Positions 8,153-16,176 of a stretch of DNA of 64,000 nucleotides are shown here, one piece after another. Where the stretch lies: NCBI RefSeq assembly GCF_005405305.1, contig NZ_BJDU01000005.1:174540-238539 (forward strand), read 5' to 3'. The first letter of the stretch is position 1; every line of letters begins with the position of its first letter. The DNA comes from Companilactobacillus formosensis. GTDB taxonomy: Bacteria > Bacillota > Bacilli > Lactobacillales > Lactobacillaceae. The notes below the pieces were generated by a model, which saw only the letters and a list, made by a program, of their open reading frames with translations, was not told the DNA's origin and did not search any database. The translations under genes and the position numbers were made by a program.

Positions 8153-8893
8153 CTATGATAACACTTCAACAGAAGCTGTGGTTACACCATATGAAGGAAT
8201 TGATGAACTTGGCATAGCAACATCTAATTGTTGTGAGTTACTGCTGGCAAATGTTCCTGTATCATTAACAGTTCTATAGAGTACTGTTCCATCAGCTAAA
8301 GTAATTTTTAATTGAGTTCCCTTAGGGAAGACTGATAGATTAGCAGCAACACCACTATAACCCATGTTAGAACCTAAGACTGAAGGATCATAGAATGAAA
8401 TCTTGAATGTTCCTTGTGAAGTACCAGTTGTGCTTGTTGATTGTGTTGTATTTGTATCTGTTGTTTGTGAAGTTGTATCTGCAGCTGCTTGTGTAGTTGC
8501 AGTTTGTGTTTGTGTTTGTGTTTGTGTTTGTGTTTGTGTTTGTGTTTGTGTTTGTTGTGAAGCATCAGTTGCTTGAGCTGATGTATCAGTTGTTGTATCT
8601 GTATTTGTATTTGTTGTAGCAGTTGTATCGGTTGTAGTTGTAGCACCAGGTAGAGTAATTGTTTCGCCTGGGAAGATCAAGTCAAATCCGCCAACTTCAC
8701 GTCCGTTAGCTTGTTCTAGAGCAGAAATACTAATTCCATTAGCTTCTGCAATACTCTTATAAGTATCACCCTTTTCAACTGTCACTGTGTTGTCTCCGTT
8801 ATTTACGGCAGCTTGAACAGTGTTAGAAGTTGAAGCAAGAATTCCTGATAAAGCCATTGCACTTACTAAAGCGATAGATAAAACTTTTTTCAT
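8153..8893 (-). CDS. Secreted LysM protein with Thr/Gln repeat and C-terminal 3D/double-psi-barrel-like domain
   Basis: A 246-residue cell-wall protein. It has a signal peptide (residues 1-28, VQA cut), one LysM (37-82, VEKGDTYKSIAEANGISI to GETITLPG), a low-complexity Thr/Gln/Asp linker (84-160) and a C-terminal domain (161-246) with SGVAA, FPKGTQLKI, NDTGTF and QLDVAM motifs. The last resembles RlpA/3D-type double-psi barrels, which act on or bind peptidoglycan. Catalytic activity is uncertain because only one of the expected Asp residues is clear. The linker includes eight perfect TTTGTG hexamers. It is monocistronic with its own terminator and a promoter between it and yitT. Confidence 0.82.
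   Translation of the reverse strand: MKKVLSIALVSAMALSGILASTSNTVQAAVNNGDNTVTVEKGDTYKSIAEANGISISALEQANGREVGGFDLIFPGETITLPGATTTTDTTATTNTNTDTTTDTSAQATDASQQTQTQTQTQTQTQTQTQTATTQAAADTTSQTTDTNTTQSTSTTGTSQGTFKISFYDPSVLGSNMGYSGVAANLSVFPKGTQLKITLADGTVLYRTVNDTGTFASSNSQQLDVAMPSSSIPSYGVTTASVEVLS
8503..8550 (-). repeat. Hexanucleotide microsatellite, 8 copies, coding Thr-Gln
   Basis: Eight uninterrupted copies of TTTGTG on the plus strand (CACAAA on the coding strand) encode a (Thr-Gln)n run in the LysM protein linker. Because the unit is 6 bp, slippage changes linker length without shifting frame. Confidence 0.97.
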
Positions 8894-9100
8894 ATATTAA
8901 TTACATCCTTATATTTTAGATTATTGAGCTCTCTCAATTACTATGGTGCTATACTAACAGGTTTATATTACATGACAACAACCGCAAAGTTACATTTTCA
9001 ACTGTTTATGTAATTTAAGTAATCTTATTGAAACATTGATATTTAAAGGTATTGAGTACTTTTATTGCTACGAAAATATATTCATGATATAGTTATATAT

Positions 9101-9700
9101 ATGAAGAATAAAAAACAAAGATTGTCCACAAAACTACTAATAATGTTAGTTGCTTTGGAACTTATCGCAGTTAGTTTAAATATGTTCTTCGAGCCGCACA
9201 GTATAGCAGCCGGTGGAGCCACTGGAATTGCTATCTTGTTGCAAGCAGGATGGAAAATCCCAACATTCATCTCGGTTCTTGTCATAAATATTGTGATGTT
9301 AGTACTGGCTTACTTACATTTAGATCGTCAAACTACTATTAAATTAGCACTGGGAAGTTTCTTGCTTCCATTAATGCTGTTTATTACACCAGTAATTAAT
9401 TTAATACCTAATAACCGAGTTATTTCTATAATAGTAGGAAGTATCATTTTTGGAATTGGTTTAGCAATTCTTTACGCACTTAATATGTCTAGTGGTGGGA
9501 CGACCGTTCCGCCGATGATTATTCATAAAAACTTCGGTATTGAAAAATACATCAGTTTATTCATTATCGATGCTCTAGTTTGTTTAGGAAATTTAGCTTT
9601 AGGTGATTTGATTTCATTCTCACTGGCCGTTATGTCAGTTGGAATCTCTAGTCTATCTATTAAAGGCTTCACTTTCTTCCGCAAAAGAATTACACAATAA
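9101..9700 (+). CDS. YitT-family membrane protein (DUF161)
   Basis: A 199-residue polytopic membrane protein with five hydrophobic segments. The signature FFEPHSIAAGGATGIAILL and later MSSGGTTVPPMIIHKNFG are characteristic of YitT proteins. These are widespread in Firmicutes and their substrate is unknown. Most family members carry a C-terminal DUF2179 domain of about 80 residues, which is absent here, so this is the short form. A start at TTG 9065 is possible, but ATG 9101 begins the usual basic N-terminus; neither has a clear SD. It converges with the DUF3862 gene across a shared terminator. Confidence 0.82.
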   Translation: MKNKKQRLSTKLLIMLVALELIAVSLNMFFEPHSIAAGGATGIAILLQAGWKIPTFISVLVINIVMLVLAYLHLDRQTTIKLALGSFLLPLMLFITPVINLIPNNRVISIIVGSIIFGIGLAILYALNMSSGGTTVPPMIIHKNFGIEKYISLFIIDALVCLGNLALGDLISFSLAVMSVGISSLSIKGFTFFRKRITQ

Positions 9701-9750
9701 AAGGCGCACATATCAAAGCAGAACGTGTTTTGACATATGCACCTTTTTTT
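9701..9750. terminator. Bidirectional terminator between yitT-like and DUF3862 genes
   Basis: GGCGCACATATCAAA pairs with TTTTGACATATGCACC and is followed by a seven-T run. Its A-run on the other side allows use in both directions. Confidence 0.85.
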
Positions 9751-10387
9751 ATTTGAGATTTTCTTGTTCGAGACTGATTACTTTATTATTAGCTATTTCA
9801 ATTTTGATTGTTGCATCATAGGTAGGATCTGCTTCGGCTAAATCCGATTCGTATATCAATGTCTTGATACCATTAGTATCAGAATAATCATCAGGGTCTC
9901 CCAACACATCTAATACTCGATTATAATTGTCTCCATTTTGAAGTTTATTGTAATCTTTTTTAGTCAAAAGCTGTTTTCGATCAATGTCTAATCCTTGAAT
10001 CGATTTGGCAGAGGCCTTGCCTTTCTCAAAAGTTACTTGAATAACGATAGATTTATCATTGTCTATTTTATCCCAAGTCAAATCAATTATTTGATTAGTA
10101 TCATCAATCTGCTGAATTGACGTCGGTTGGCCGAGTAATTGGATAACTTCTTTTTTTGAATAGCCCGTTTTACCCGTTTTCAAATCATTATATTTTTCAG
10201 CTAAAGATAAATCTTTGACAGTTTTTTTAGTTTTCTTTTTGCTAACTACGGTTGAATCAGCTTTTCCTTGATAGAAAGAAAAGTTGGCAATATAAGTAGT
10301 TGCTGACACTATGATAAAAATGGAGAGAATCATAATCCAGAACCAATTTCTTTTATAGAAAGGTTTTCCTTCATTTTGTTCGTTCAT
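9749..10387 (-). CDS. Membrane-anchored protein with DUF3862/BLIP-like repeats
   Basis: A 212-residue protein with a short cytosolic N-terminus, one transmembrane helix (about residues 13-34) and an extracytoplasmic part. Two related modules follow: YNDLKTGKTGYSKKEVIQLLG with PTSIQQ, and YNKLQNGDNYNRVLDVLG with DPDDYS. This short motif plus beta-hairpin pattern is that of the DUF3862/SmpA-OmlA-like fold related to beta-lactamase inhibitor protein. Function in lactobacilli is unknown; it could bind a cell-envelope enzyme (inference). It is transcribed divergently from ssrA. Confidence 0.75.
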   Translation of the reverse strand: MNEQNEGKPFYKRNWFWIMILSIFIIVSATTYIANFSFYQGKADSTVVSKKKTKKTVKDLSLAEKYNDLKTGKTGYSKKEVIQLLGQPTSIQQIDDTNQIIDLTWDKIDNDKSIVIQVTFEKGKASAKSIQGLDIDRKQLLTKKDYNKLQNGDNYNRVLDVLGDPDDYSDTNGIKTLIYESDLAEADPTYDATIKIEIANNKVISLEQENLK

Positions 10388-10483
10388 TGTCTACCTCCGT
10401 TTTCATCCCGTATTCTAACAATATTTACAGAAAGTAGCACCTTTAAAGCATTATTATTTTCATTGTAAAAACAAGCTTTATAG

Positions 10484-10512
10484 TTGCTAATTAATCAATA
10501 ATTAGATATTAT
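10484..10512 (+). promoter_or_regulatory. Promoter of ssrA
   Basis: TTGCTA (10484-10489) and TATTAT (10507-10512) are separated by 17 bp. Initiation would fall just upstream of the mature tmRNA 5' end at 10529. Confidence 0.7.
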
Positions 10513-10528
10513 AGTGAATGGACACCAT

Positions 10529-10890
10529 GGGGGTGTTCTGGATTCGACATGTGTAGTAGCGTGCAGGCTGCACTTAGGGCCTTGCGTCCCTTTAAAACGC
10601 ACAGTTTATTATAACTGCAAAAAATAATAATAACTACGCATTAGCTGCCTAAAAACAGTCTAAGCGTGATCCATTCTAGCTTCGCCCAAGGGTTGGAACT
10701 GGGTCTCAAAATTATTGGGCTACGTTTAACTGTGCATCCTGAATAGTTAAAAAGAGATCATCGGGATAGTCATTGTGGTCAGCCGGGTCGTATGGCGTTC
10801 ATGATGGCGAAACTTCAAATGATACGACTACGAGTGTAGAGGCTTGCATAGCATTATGCTTGGACAGGGGTTCAATTCCCCTCACCTCCA
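10529..10890 (+). ncRNA. ssrA: tmRNA (ssrA)
   Basis: The 5' GGGGGTG pairs with the 3' CACCTCC to form the tRNA-like acceptor. The 5' segment GTTCTGGATTCGAC and the T-arm GGTTCAATTCCCC are diagnostic. The tag reading frame starts at the GCA at 10617 and gives AKNNNNYALAA before TAA at 10650-10652, after the non-encoded first alanine. It rescues stalled ribosomes and marks the peptide for proteolysis. CCA is not encoded. Its 3' end is a frequent integration site for phages and islands, and the DNA immediately downstream is accessory here. Confidence 0.97.
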
Positions 10891-10902
10891 TAAAGCAGAT
10901 TT

Positions 10903-10951
10903 CAGTCAGTTGTATTAAGGTCTAAAAGCCTTGATGTGACTGGCTTTTTTC
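10903..10951 (+). terminator. Terminator after ssrA
   Basis: CAGTCA (10903-10908) pairs with TGACTG (10937-10942), with an inner AAGG/CCTT stem, then TTTTTTCTTTT. It begins 13 bases after the mature tmRNA end. Confidence 0.75.
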
Positions 10952-10990
10952 TTTTCTCAATTTCAAACCGTTTCATATTATTTCATGAAT

Positions 10991-11132
10991 ATGTCAATCA
11001 AAATGTCAATCAAAAAATATAAGACATGAAAGCAGGAATTGAACAATCCATTCAAAAGAATAACAGATGTCCCTAGATGAAATTGATAAACACTATAAAG
11101 CATTTAAAGTGAGTCCTGTATCCGAGAAATAA
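10991..11132 (+). pseudogene. Decayed N-terminus of a tyrosine integrase beside the tmRNA attachment site
   Basis: ATG at 11003 reads MSIKKYKT then stops. Skipping two bases continues as KAGIE, which gives the MSIKKYKTKAG start typical of phage and ICE integrases with an Arm-type DNA-binding domain. The same start is duplicated 12 bp earlier (MSIKMSIKKYKT). A further short open stretch, SLDEIDKHYKAFKVSPVSEK, ends at 11132. No catalytic domain is present. I read it as a relic of an element integrated at the ssrA 3' end. The assignment rests on a short match and could be coincidence. Confidence 0.5.
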
Positions 11133-11340
11133 ATAAAAGTTTAACTTGTATTTAAGTAACATTACATAATTTAAAATTAATCAATAACACTTTACATTCT
11201 AAATTTCTTTTCCAACTCAAATTTTATAAATGAATCAGCTTCCCTCGATAAAAATATTTGCTAACAATCACGTGTTAATATCTCTTTTAAATTTGCTTTC
11301 TATTGTATAATTTTTATAATTACATTTGGAGATGATTAAT
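11133..11340. other. AT-rich upstream region of the first Abi-alpha gene
   Basis: Non-coding and very AT-rich. Near 11301-11322, TTGCTT and TATAAT-like boxes precede the SD GGAG at 11329, so the promoter of the DUF4393 gene is probably here. No other feature is visible. Confidence 0.5.
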
Positions 11341-12198
11341 ATGGATCCTACATTTACTACACTCTTATCTGGAGCTACAGGTGGCATTATAGCGAAAGCT
11401 TTTGACGGACCATTAAAAAGCCTAGAAGACATATGGTATTCAAGCATTGGCTATAGAACTGATAGACTTAGAAAAATTGCTGAACTTAAAAATCACGATG
11501 CTATTGAAGAATATAAAGTTGGAATTACGAATGAAACATCAAAGATCCCAGAGAAATTTTTACATGAACCTGAATTATCTATAGCTGGTCCTGCTCTAGA
11601 AGCGTCTACATATTATGTTACAGATAATTCTGTTAGAAATATGTTTGAAAAATTAATAGCAAGTTCTATGGACTCTAGAAAAGATGGTATTACACGAGTC
11701 TCATTTGTAGAAATAGTTAAACAAATGTCTCCTATAGATGCATTGTTTCTAAAAGAATTTTCAAAACAAATCAATATACCATTAATACAATTACGAAGCA
11801 CCATGAAAACTGGATCTTACAATACACTATTTTCAAATATTGTTTCTAATGATTTTAATATTGACTCAAAACTTCGGCCACAGTTACCCTCATCCATTGA
11901 CAATCTTCAACGCTTAGGTTTAGTTAGTGAAGATTATATAAATACTAAAAATGTTGATTATGATAAACTTTTTAAAAGCTCTCCAGAATATTTAAAAGCA
12001 AAAAAAGAGATTGATGAATCAAATAATAGTGTAAATAGAACCATAGAATATTCTAAGCAGAACCAAAATCCATTAGTTCAAAGTATACTAGCGCCTGAGT
12101 CTTTATTAAATAAATACTATCCCACTAAACTTAGTATGGTTAAGGGGGTACTACAATTTACCTCTTTCGGGACTGATTTTACTTCTGTTTGTTTATAG
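11341..12198 (+). CDS. Abi-alpha (DUF4393) family protein 1, putative phage-defence gene
   Basis: A 285-residue protein. An N-terminal small-residue and hydrophobic stretch (TLLSGATGGIIAKAFDGPL) precedes the helical core IPEKFLHEPELSIAGPALEA, VRNMFEKLIASSMD and VSFVEIVKQMSPIDALFLKE. The C-terminal block is GVLQFTSFGTDF. This order is that of the DUF4393/Abi-alpha family, whose namesake is an abortive-infection protein. Start ATG 11341 is chosen for GGAG 9 bases upstream; a TTG six codons earlier overlaps the SD. It stands in AT-rich DNA next to an integrase relic at ssrA, with a diverged paralogue 400 bases downstream. Biochemical activity is unknown; membrane association is possible from the N-terminus (inference). 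Confidence 0.72.
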   Translation: MDPTFTTLLSGATGGIIAKAFDGPLKSLEDIWYSSIGYRTDRLRKIAELKNHDAIEEYKVGITNETSKIPEKFLHEPELSIAGPALEASTYYVTDNSVRNMFEKLIASSMDSRKDGITRVSFVEIVKQMSPIDALFLKEFSKQINIPLIQLRSTMKTGSYNTLFSNIVSNDFNIDSKLRPQLPSSIDNLQRLGLVSEDYINTKNVDYDKLFKSSPEYLKAKKEIDESNNSVNRTIEYSKQNQNPLVQSILAPESLLNKYYPTKLSMVKGVLQFTSFGTDFTSVCL

Positions 12199-12595
12199 TT
12201 AATTAAAACCACAAATTGCTATCCCCATTGGTCGGATATCATAATTCTGGTTCTTTAATCGATTAACACTAAGCAACGCTATTAATATTAATCATTCACA
12301 TTACCGTCTTCTAACTCATATCATCAGATAAGAAATCATGGGTGGCACTACTTGCTAAATTAATGGCTACCACATTATATTTAGCTAGATTAAAACTATT
12401 TGGTTTAAATCTAAATTTATCTTTTGTTACTACGGCTTATATCAATAAGTGTGTCAATTATCTTCTACTAACTTGTTGTCCGAATACTGATTATACGGTC
12501 TCATACCACTGATTGAATTGTATTCATCATCTGCTTGTTTTTTATGAATATTGTTTATTAAATCACTCATTATACTATGAATCGAGGTATTGTAT
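12199..12595. other. Gap between the two Abi-alpha genes
   Basis: No convincing gene. A 38-codon ORF on the minus strand (12454-12570, starting MSDLINNIHKKQADDEYNS) has good reading but a poor SD and no recognised relatives. Two short plus-strand ORFs also lack SD sites. The second Abi-alpha gene has SD GAGG at 12584. No terminator is evident after the first gene, so co-transcription is possible. Confidence 0.4.
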
Positions 12596-13378
12596 ATGAA
12601 CTATGATGGATTTGATCCAAAAGACTTAGAACCTTTTAAGGATTTAATCAACGACTTAGGCCACCCTTCTGCTACCGCCATAGGTAAAGCCTTGGGTGGA
12701 TTATTTTCAGGTGTCCTATATTACCCAACTAAGCTAGGAATATATACTCAATACAAATTAGATGAATATCAAAAAAAAATTGCCACTAAATTAAATGAAA
12801 TTCCTGATGAAAATAAAGACTCCTCTAAACTTGGGTTAGTTATGAAAGAAATTGAAGATTCAAAATATCAATTAAATTCTGAGACCTTACAAGAAATGTT
12901 TTCTGAACTAATAAAATCAACTCTTGATAGTAAATCTAATCAGTGTGTATCACCAAGGTATTCATCAATCTTGTCACAGTTAAATCCCGATGATGCAAAA
13001 TTTCTAAAAAGTATGTCAGAAAGTACTATGAATAATTTTCCCGCGGTTCAATTCATATTTAGATCAAGTAATAATCCGGATATCCAACAACAATCAAATA
13101 TTTTTGTCTCCCCAAACTATGAACCATTTGAATTAATACATAATGATTCTGCTTTAAATGTTTTATCCTCGCTAGGAATCATTGAAATAATATTCGACAG
13201 AAAACTTTCTATGCAAAAAGGAATAAACTTTTATAAAAACGTAGTTTTATCTAACGAATATAAATCATCAGCCAATGCAATAAATAATATGACTAGTGCC
13301 AGTTCATCAGAAGGGTTCATTCAATTTACTGCTTTTGGAATTTCTTTCATAAATCTTGTTTGTAAAGCTAATCATTAA
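12596..13378 (+). CDS. Abi-alpha (DUF4393) family protein 2, putative phage-defence gene
   Basis: A 260-residue paralogue of the gene at 11341. It has GKALGGLFSGVLYYPTKLG, then LQEMFSELIKSTLDSK, VSPRYSSILSQLNPDDAKFLKS and a closing GFIQFTAFGISFINLVC that matches the family's C-terminal block. The middle third, including a VLSSLGIIEI segment, is divergent from copy 1. The start is ATG 12596 with GAGG 8 bases upstream. Both copies keep the same order of motifs but differ strongly, so this is an old duplication or two separate captures rather than a recent copy. No toxin, nuclease or other partner gene is beside them. Confidence 0.72.
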   Translation: MNYDGFDPKDLEPFKDLINDLGHPSATAIGKALGGLFSGVLYYPTKLGIYTQYKLDEYQKKIATKLNEIPDENKDSSKLGLVMKEIEDSKYQLNSETLQEMFSELIKSTLDSKSNQCVSPRYSSILSQLNPDDAKFLKSMSESTMNNFPAVQFIFRSSNNPDIQQQSNIFVSPNYEPFELIHNDSALNVLSSLGIIEIIFDRKLSMQKGINFYKNVVLSNEYKSSANAINNMTSASSSEGFIQFTAFGISFINLVCKANH

Positions 13379-13744
13379 TTTAAAAAATACTAAGAGCGTT
13401 TTCTTATATTGGAGATACTATTCACAAAAATTGTAATGAAAAATACAACCGACGCTGATGTACACCAAAAACGAATGATAATATCTATACATATGAATCC
13501 CAAAATGTTTAAGTTCTTTTAAACAATGGTCAAAAGAATGCAATGTAGAATAGTTGCTTATGGAGGGACAGAAGAATAGTACGGAAGGTATTTGAAATAT
13601 AATCGAATGAATTCTGAGTTATTTGATATTACATTGCCGCTTTGTGTCATCATCTATAAGACACTCCTGTATTAAGCACGTACAAGCGACTATCACCGAT
13701 TTTTCTGTACTTACAAGTAACTCCTTTTTAGTATTCATTTTATA
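13379..13744. other. Right end of the accessory island, no intact gene
   Basis: AT-rich DNA with only broken reading frames. The plus strand from 13528 reads VKRMQCRIVAYGGTEE, a stop, then an open stretch to about 13675, which looks like decay of a small gene that I cannot name. No copy of the ssrA 3' end (the expected attR) was seen here by eye. Confidence 0.4.
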
Positions 13745-14905
13745 TTAATTTCCATCCCAAACCAACTTCCTATAAGCTCGCCACAACACAAACAACGACA
13801 AAACTAACATAACCATAGCCAACAAAAACATCGTATTATAGGAACTCTTTTCAATCAAAACTCCACCAAGAAATGGTCCAATCGCTTTAGGAAAGTTCTC
13901 CGACATACTGACGATACTTTGATACAATCCTGACTCACTTTTTGGCGTAGTTTCACTTACTAAAGCTGCCACGGTTGGATAAACTAACATCTCGCCTAGA
14001 GTTAGGAATACCATCCCGGCCGCATAGGACAAATAGTGTGTAGATCCGATTAAAGAACCTAAAGCAACAATAAACAATACGACACCTAAAGCGACTTGAA
14101 TCTTCTTAAACCAATCTCGCTTTCCAGCAAAATGATTGATAAGTGGCAAGAAAACAATCACTATCAAAGAATTGATTGTCCACAAGAAACTATATTTACC
14201 AACTGGTACCCCAATTTCGGTCAAATGAGTGGAAATATTACTTCCCCATTGAGAATTAACTATCCAAGTCATACCTAGAAATAAAATTACCCAACCAATT
14301 CCAGGAGTTAATTTTCGCTTAAAAGGAATTTTTTTAGTTGGTTCTCTTTTGACAAGTTTTGAATGATCATTATATAGGAAATAAGCCATAACCAAAAAAC
14401 TCAGTACGCAAATAAAATCGGCCACAAATACCAAACCTATTTGAATACCCACAATGACACTACAAATGGCCGTTCCAATCAAACTACCCGTTTTACTACC
14501 CATATAAATATTATTGAAAACTCTATACCGATCAATTCCCTCTATAAAAGCTGCTGAAGAATTAATCACTGTATAAGTCCCACCGATACCAAAACCTAAC
14601 ATCGATAAAAGGATTGGAAACGCGGGCCAATCATGATTAATTATCAAACTTATTAAAGCCAGCAAAGCAATTGAAGCATTGATTAAAGCTGTTTTATGAC
14701 CACCCAAACGGTCAAACATCTTTCCACCGATATAATTGCCAATAAAATTACATAAAGAATTAAAAAATAAGACAATTCCTGCCACAGCCAAAGATTTGTG
14801 CAAATAATTGTGAATAAAAATTGTATTTATTGGCCACATGAAACTAGCTCCACATGACAAAATAATCGTCCCTAAGACTAATACTTTTGCAGTAATTTTT
14901 TTCAT
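13745..14905 (-). CDS. MFS transporter, probable multidrug or sugar efflux
   Basis: A 386-residue major facilitator with 12 predicted helices. The loop 2-3 motif is visible as GNYIGGKMFDRLGGHKTALI, and the second half has NHFAGKRD at the equivalent place. TLGEMLVYPTVAALVSETTPKSESG near helix 10 is typical of YfcJ/YttB-type MDR permeases. SD GGGGAT precedes the ATG at 14905. Substrate is unknown. It faces the accessory island at its 3' end and no terminator is clear there. Upstream it is divergent from the SLAP-domain gene. Confidence 0.82.
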   Translation of the reverse strand: MKKITAKVLVLGTIILSCGASFMWPINTIFIHNYLHKSLAVAGIVLFFNSLCNFIGNYIGGKMFDRLGGHKTALINASIALLALISLIINHDWPAFPILLSMLGFGIGGTYTVINSSAAFIEGIDRYRVFNNIYMGSKTGSLIGTAICSVIVGIQIGLVFVADFICVLSFLVMAYFLYNDHSKLVKREPTKKIPFKRKLTPGIGWVILFLGMTWIVNSQWGSNISTHLTEIGVPVGKYSFLWTINSLIVIVFLPLINHFAGKRDWFKKIQVALGVVLFIVALGSLIGSTHYLSYAAGMVFLTLGEMLVYPTVAALVSETTPKSESGLYQSIVSMSENFPKAIGPFLGGVLIEKSSYNTMFLLAMVMLVLSLFVLWRAYRKLVWDGN

Positions 14906-15045
14906 TTATTCATCCCCAAAAATGCCTGCATTACCTAACAACAAGCATTTATCCCCCTTAGAATGCTTTGATTTTAGAACATTTACTAATAATTATAAAG
15001 CAATCAAAAATAATATTATATCCACAATTATTTTTATTTCTAGAC

Positions 15046-15073
15046 TTGTAACAATTTTTTCGTAATATATAAT
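15046..15073 (+). promoter_or_regulatory. Promoter of the SLAP-domain/cysteine-rich gene pair
   Basis: TTGTAA (15046-15051) and a perfect TATAAT (15068-15073) are 16 bp apart. The SD AGAGGA of the SLAP gene follows 28 bases later. Confidence 0.75.
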
Positions 15074-15112
15074 CTAGTTGTGTACCAAAAAACACAAAAA
15101 GAGGAAAAAAAC

Positions 15113-15949
15113 GTGAAAAAAAGAAACATTTTTATCACTTCAGCTTTAATTTTATTAGCACCAACTGTGCTTTCATTATCACAACAAGATTCTCAAGCTG
15201 CTACTAAATTAGTCGGACGTACAAACAGTATCACTTCTTTAGTCGATTCCACTGGTAACGCTGTTCAAAATAGAGCTCTTGCTAAGGATACTGATTGGCA
15301 ATTAGGTAAGATCATCAACATTGACGGCAACACTTATTATCAAGTTGCTACAGATGAATATGCTCTTTCAACTAATATTACCGTTATAGATTCTGATTCA
15401 ACAAATACTGACACAGACAGCAATACTAATACTGATACAACTACCGATACAAGTAAAATTGGTACTTTATCATATGCTGCTAAAGTAGTTGATCCCGACG
15501 GAAACGCTACTGGTCAAGTTCTTCCTGCTGGTTCATCATGGAAACTCGGCGAAACAAAGAACATTGATGGCAACGACTACTATCAAGTTGCAACTAACGC
15601 ATATGTAATCGCTTTGGCTGTAAAGATCAATTCAACTGATACAAATACAAACACTAACAACAATACCAACACAACACCTACTATTCCAATGCCAAACAAC
15701 GGCCTAATTGCTACAACTAATGTTGCAACAAAGGTTTACAATTACGCTGACAATGCCTATGGTCAAACACTTGCTGCCGGTACTGCTTGGAAAGTTTCTA
15801 AGTTAGTTGTTAACAAGTACGGTTCATATTGGGGTGAAATCGCTACTAACGAATATGTCTGGTTAGGCGACGTTACAATCAACAGTGGTCTTAATTTGAA
15901 AGACAATTCAGAATACATTGCTGAATTTGCAACTAGCATCAACAAATAA
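15113..15949 (+). CDS. Secreted SLAP-domain (S-layer associated) surface protein
   Basis: A 278-residue exported protein starting at GTG 15113, with AGAGGA nine bases upstream. The signal peptide ends about residue 29 (SQA cut). Three SLAP modules share a pattern of A-K-V-(Y/V)-(D/N)-(P/Y)-x-G-x-A, a GQ-x-L-x-A-G-(S/T)-x-WK-(L/V) core and a YYQVATN-(A/E)-YV end. They are joined by Thr/Asp/Asn linkers. SLAP domains bind cell-wall polymers and anchor proteins to the envelope. No catalytic domain is seen. It lies 17 bases before a cysteine-rich miniprotein with which it is probably co-transcribed. Confidence 0.82.
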   Translation: MKKRNIFITSALILLAPTVLSLSQQDSQAATKLVGRTNSITSLVDSTGNAVQNRALAKDTDWQLGKIINIDGNTYYQVATDEYALSTNITVIDSDSTNTDTDSNTNTDTTTDTSKIGTLSYAAKVVDPDGNATGQVLPAGSSWKLGETKNIDGNDYYQVATNAYVIALAVKINSTDTNTNTNNNTNTTPTIPMPNNGLIATTNVATKVYNYADNAYGQTLAAGTAWKVSKLVVNKYGSYWGEIATNEYVWLGDVTINSGLNLKDNSEYIAEFATSINK

Positions 15950-15966
15950 TCACTAAAGGAGAAATC

Positions 15967-16122
15967 ATGCCTGAAAAAAATCCTTACTGTCATGCAGGTA
16001 TGGTCTGTCACGATGGCTGCCCTTGCTCAAGAAGTGATGGAATATGCCATTGCAAAATGCTAGACGAACAAAAATGTGCCTGCGATAGTTACTGTGGTGC
16101 TAAGCCAAAAGATACCATTTAA
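15967..16122 (+). CDS. 51-residue cysteine-rich, metallothionein-like protein
   Basis: A small gene with SD AAGGAG 6 bases before the ATG and its stop directly in front of a terminator. The product has nine cysteines (8, 14, 18, 20, 27, 29, 37, 39, 43) and three histidines (9, 15, 28). They lie in CH-x4-CH-x2-C-x-C, CHC and C-x-C-x3-C patterns, with no signal peptide or membrane segment. This is what a zinc- or copper-chelating metallothionein looks like. I do not know an exact family match. It is co-directional with and 17 bases after the secreted SLAP protein. A redox-sensing or Fe-S role is an alternative. Confidence 0.75.
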   Translation: MPEKNPYCHAGMVCHDGCPCSRSDGICHCKMLDEQKCACDSYCGAKPKDTI

Positions 16123-16166
16123 AAAAAGACTCTTCGAGAAAATTTTATCCCGAAGAGCCTTTTTAT
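16121..16166. terminator. Bidirectional terminator after the cysteine-rich gene
   Basis: GACTCTTCG (16128-16136) pairs with CGAAGAGCC (16151-16159), flanked by A-run and T-run. It serves the plus-strand gene pair and the convergent gene at 16177. Confidence 0.85.
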
Positions 16167-16176
16167 TTCCAAAATT

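Noticed and set aside
12454..12570. 38-codon minus-strand ORF (MSDLINNIHKKQADDE...)
   Set aside because: Poor SD, no known relative, and it covers the region before the second Abi-alpha gene. Mentioned only in the gap entry.
13619..13738. 39-codon minus-strand ORF after the MFS gene
   Set aside because: No SD and no family match; most likely chance.
13379..13744. attR copy of the ssrA 3' end
   Set aside because: The segment was read for TTCAATTCCCCTCACCTCCA and no copy was seen; the island may have lost it.
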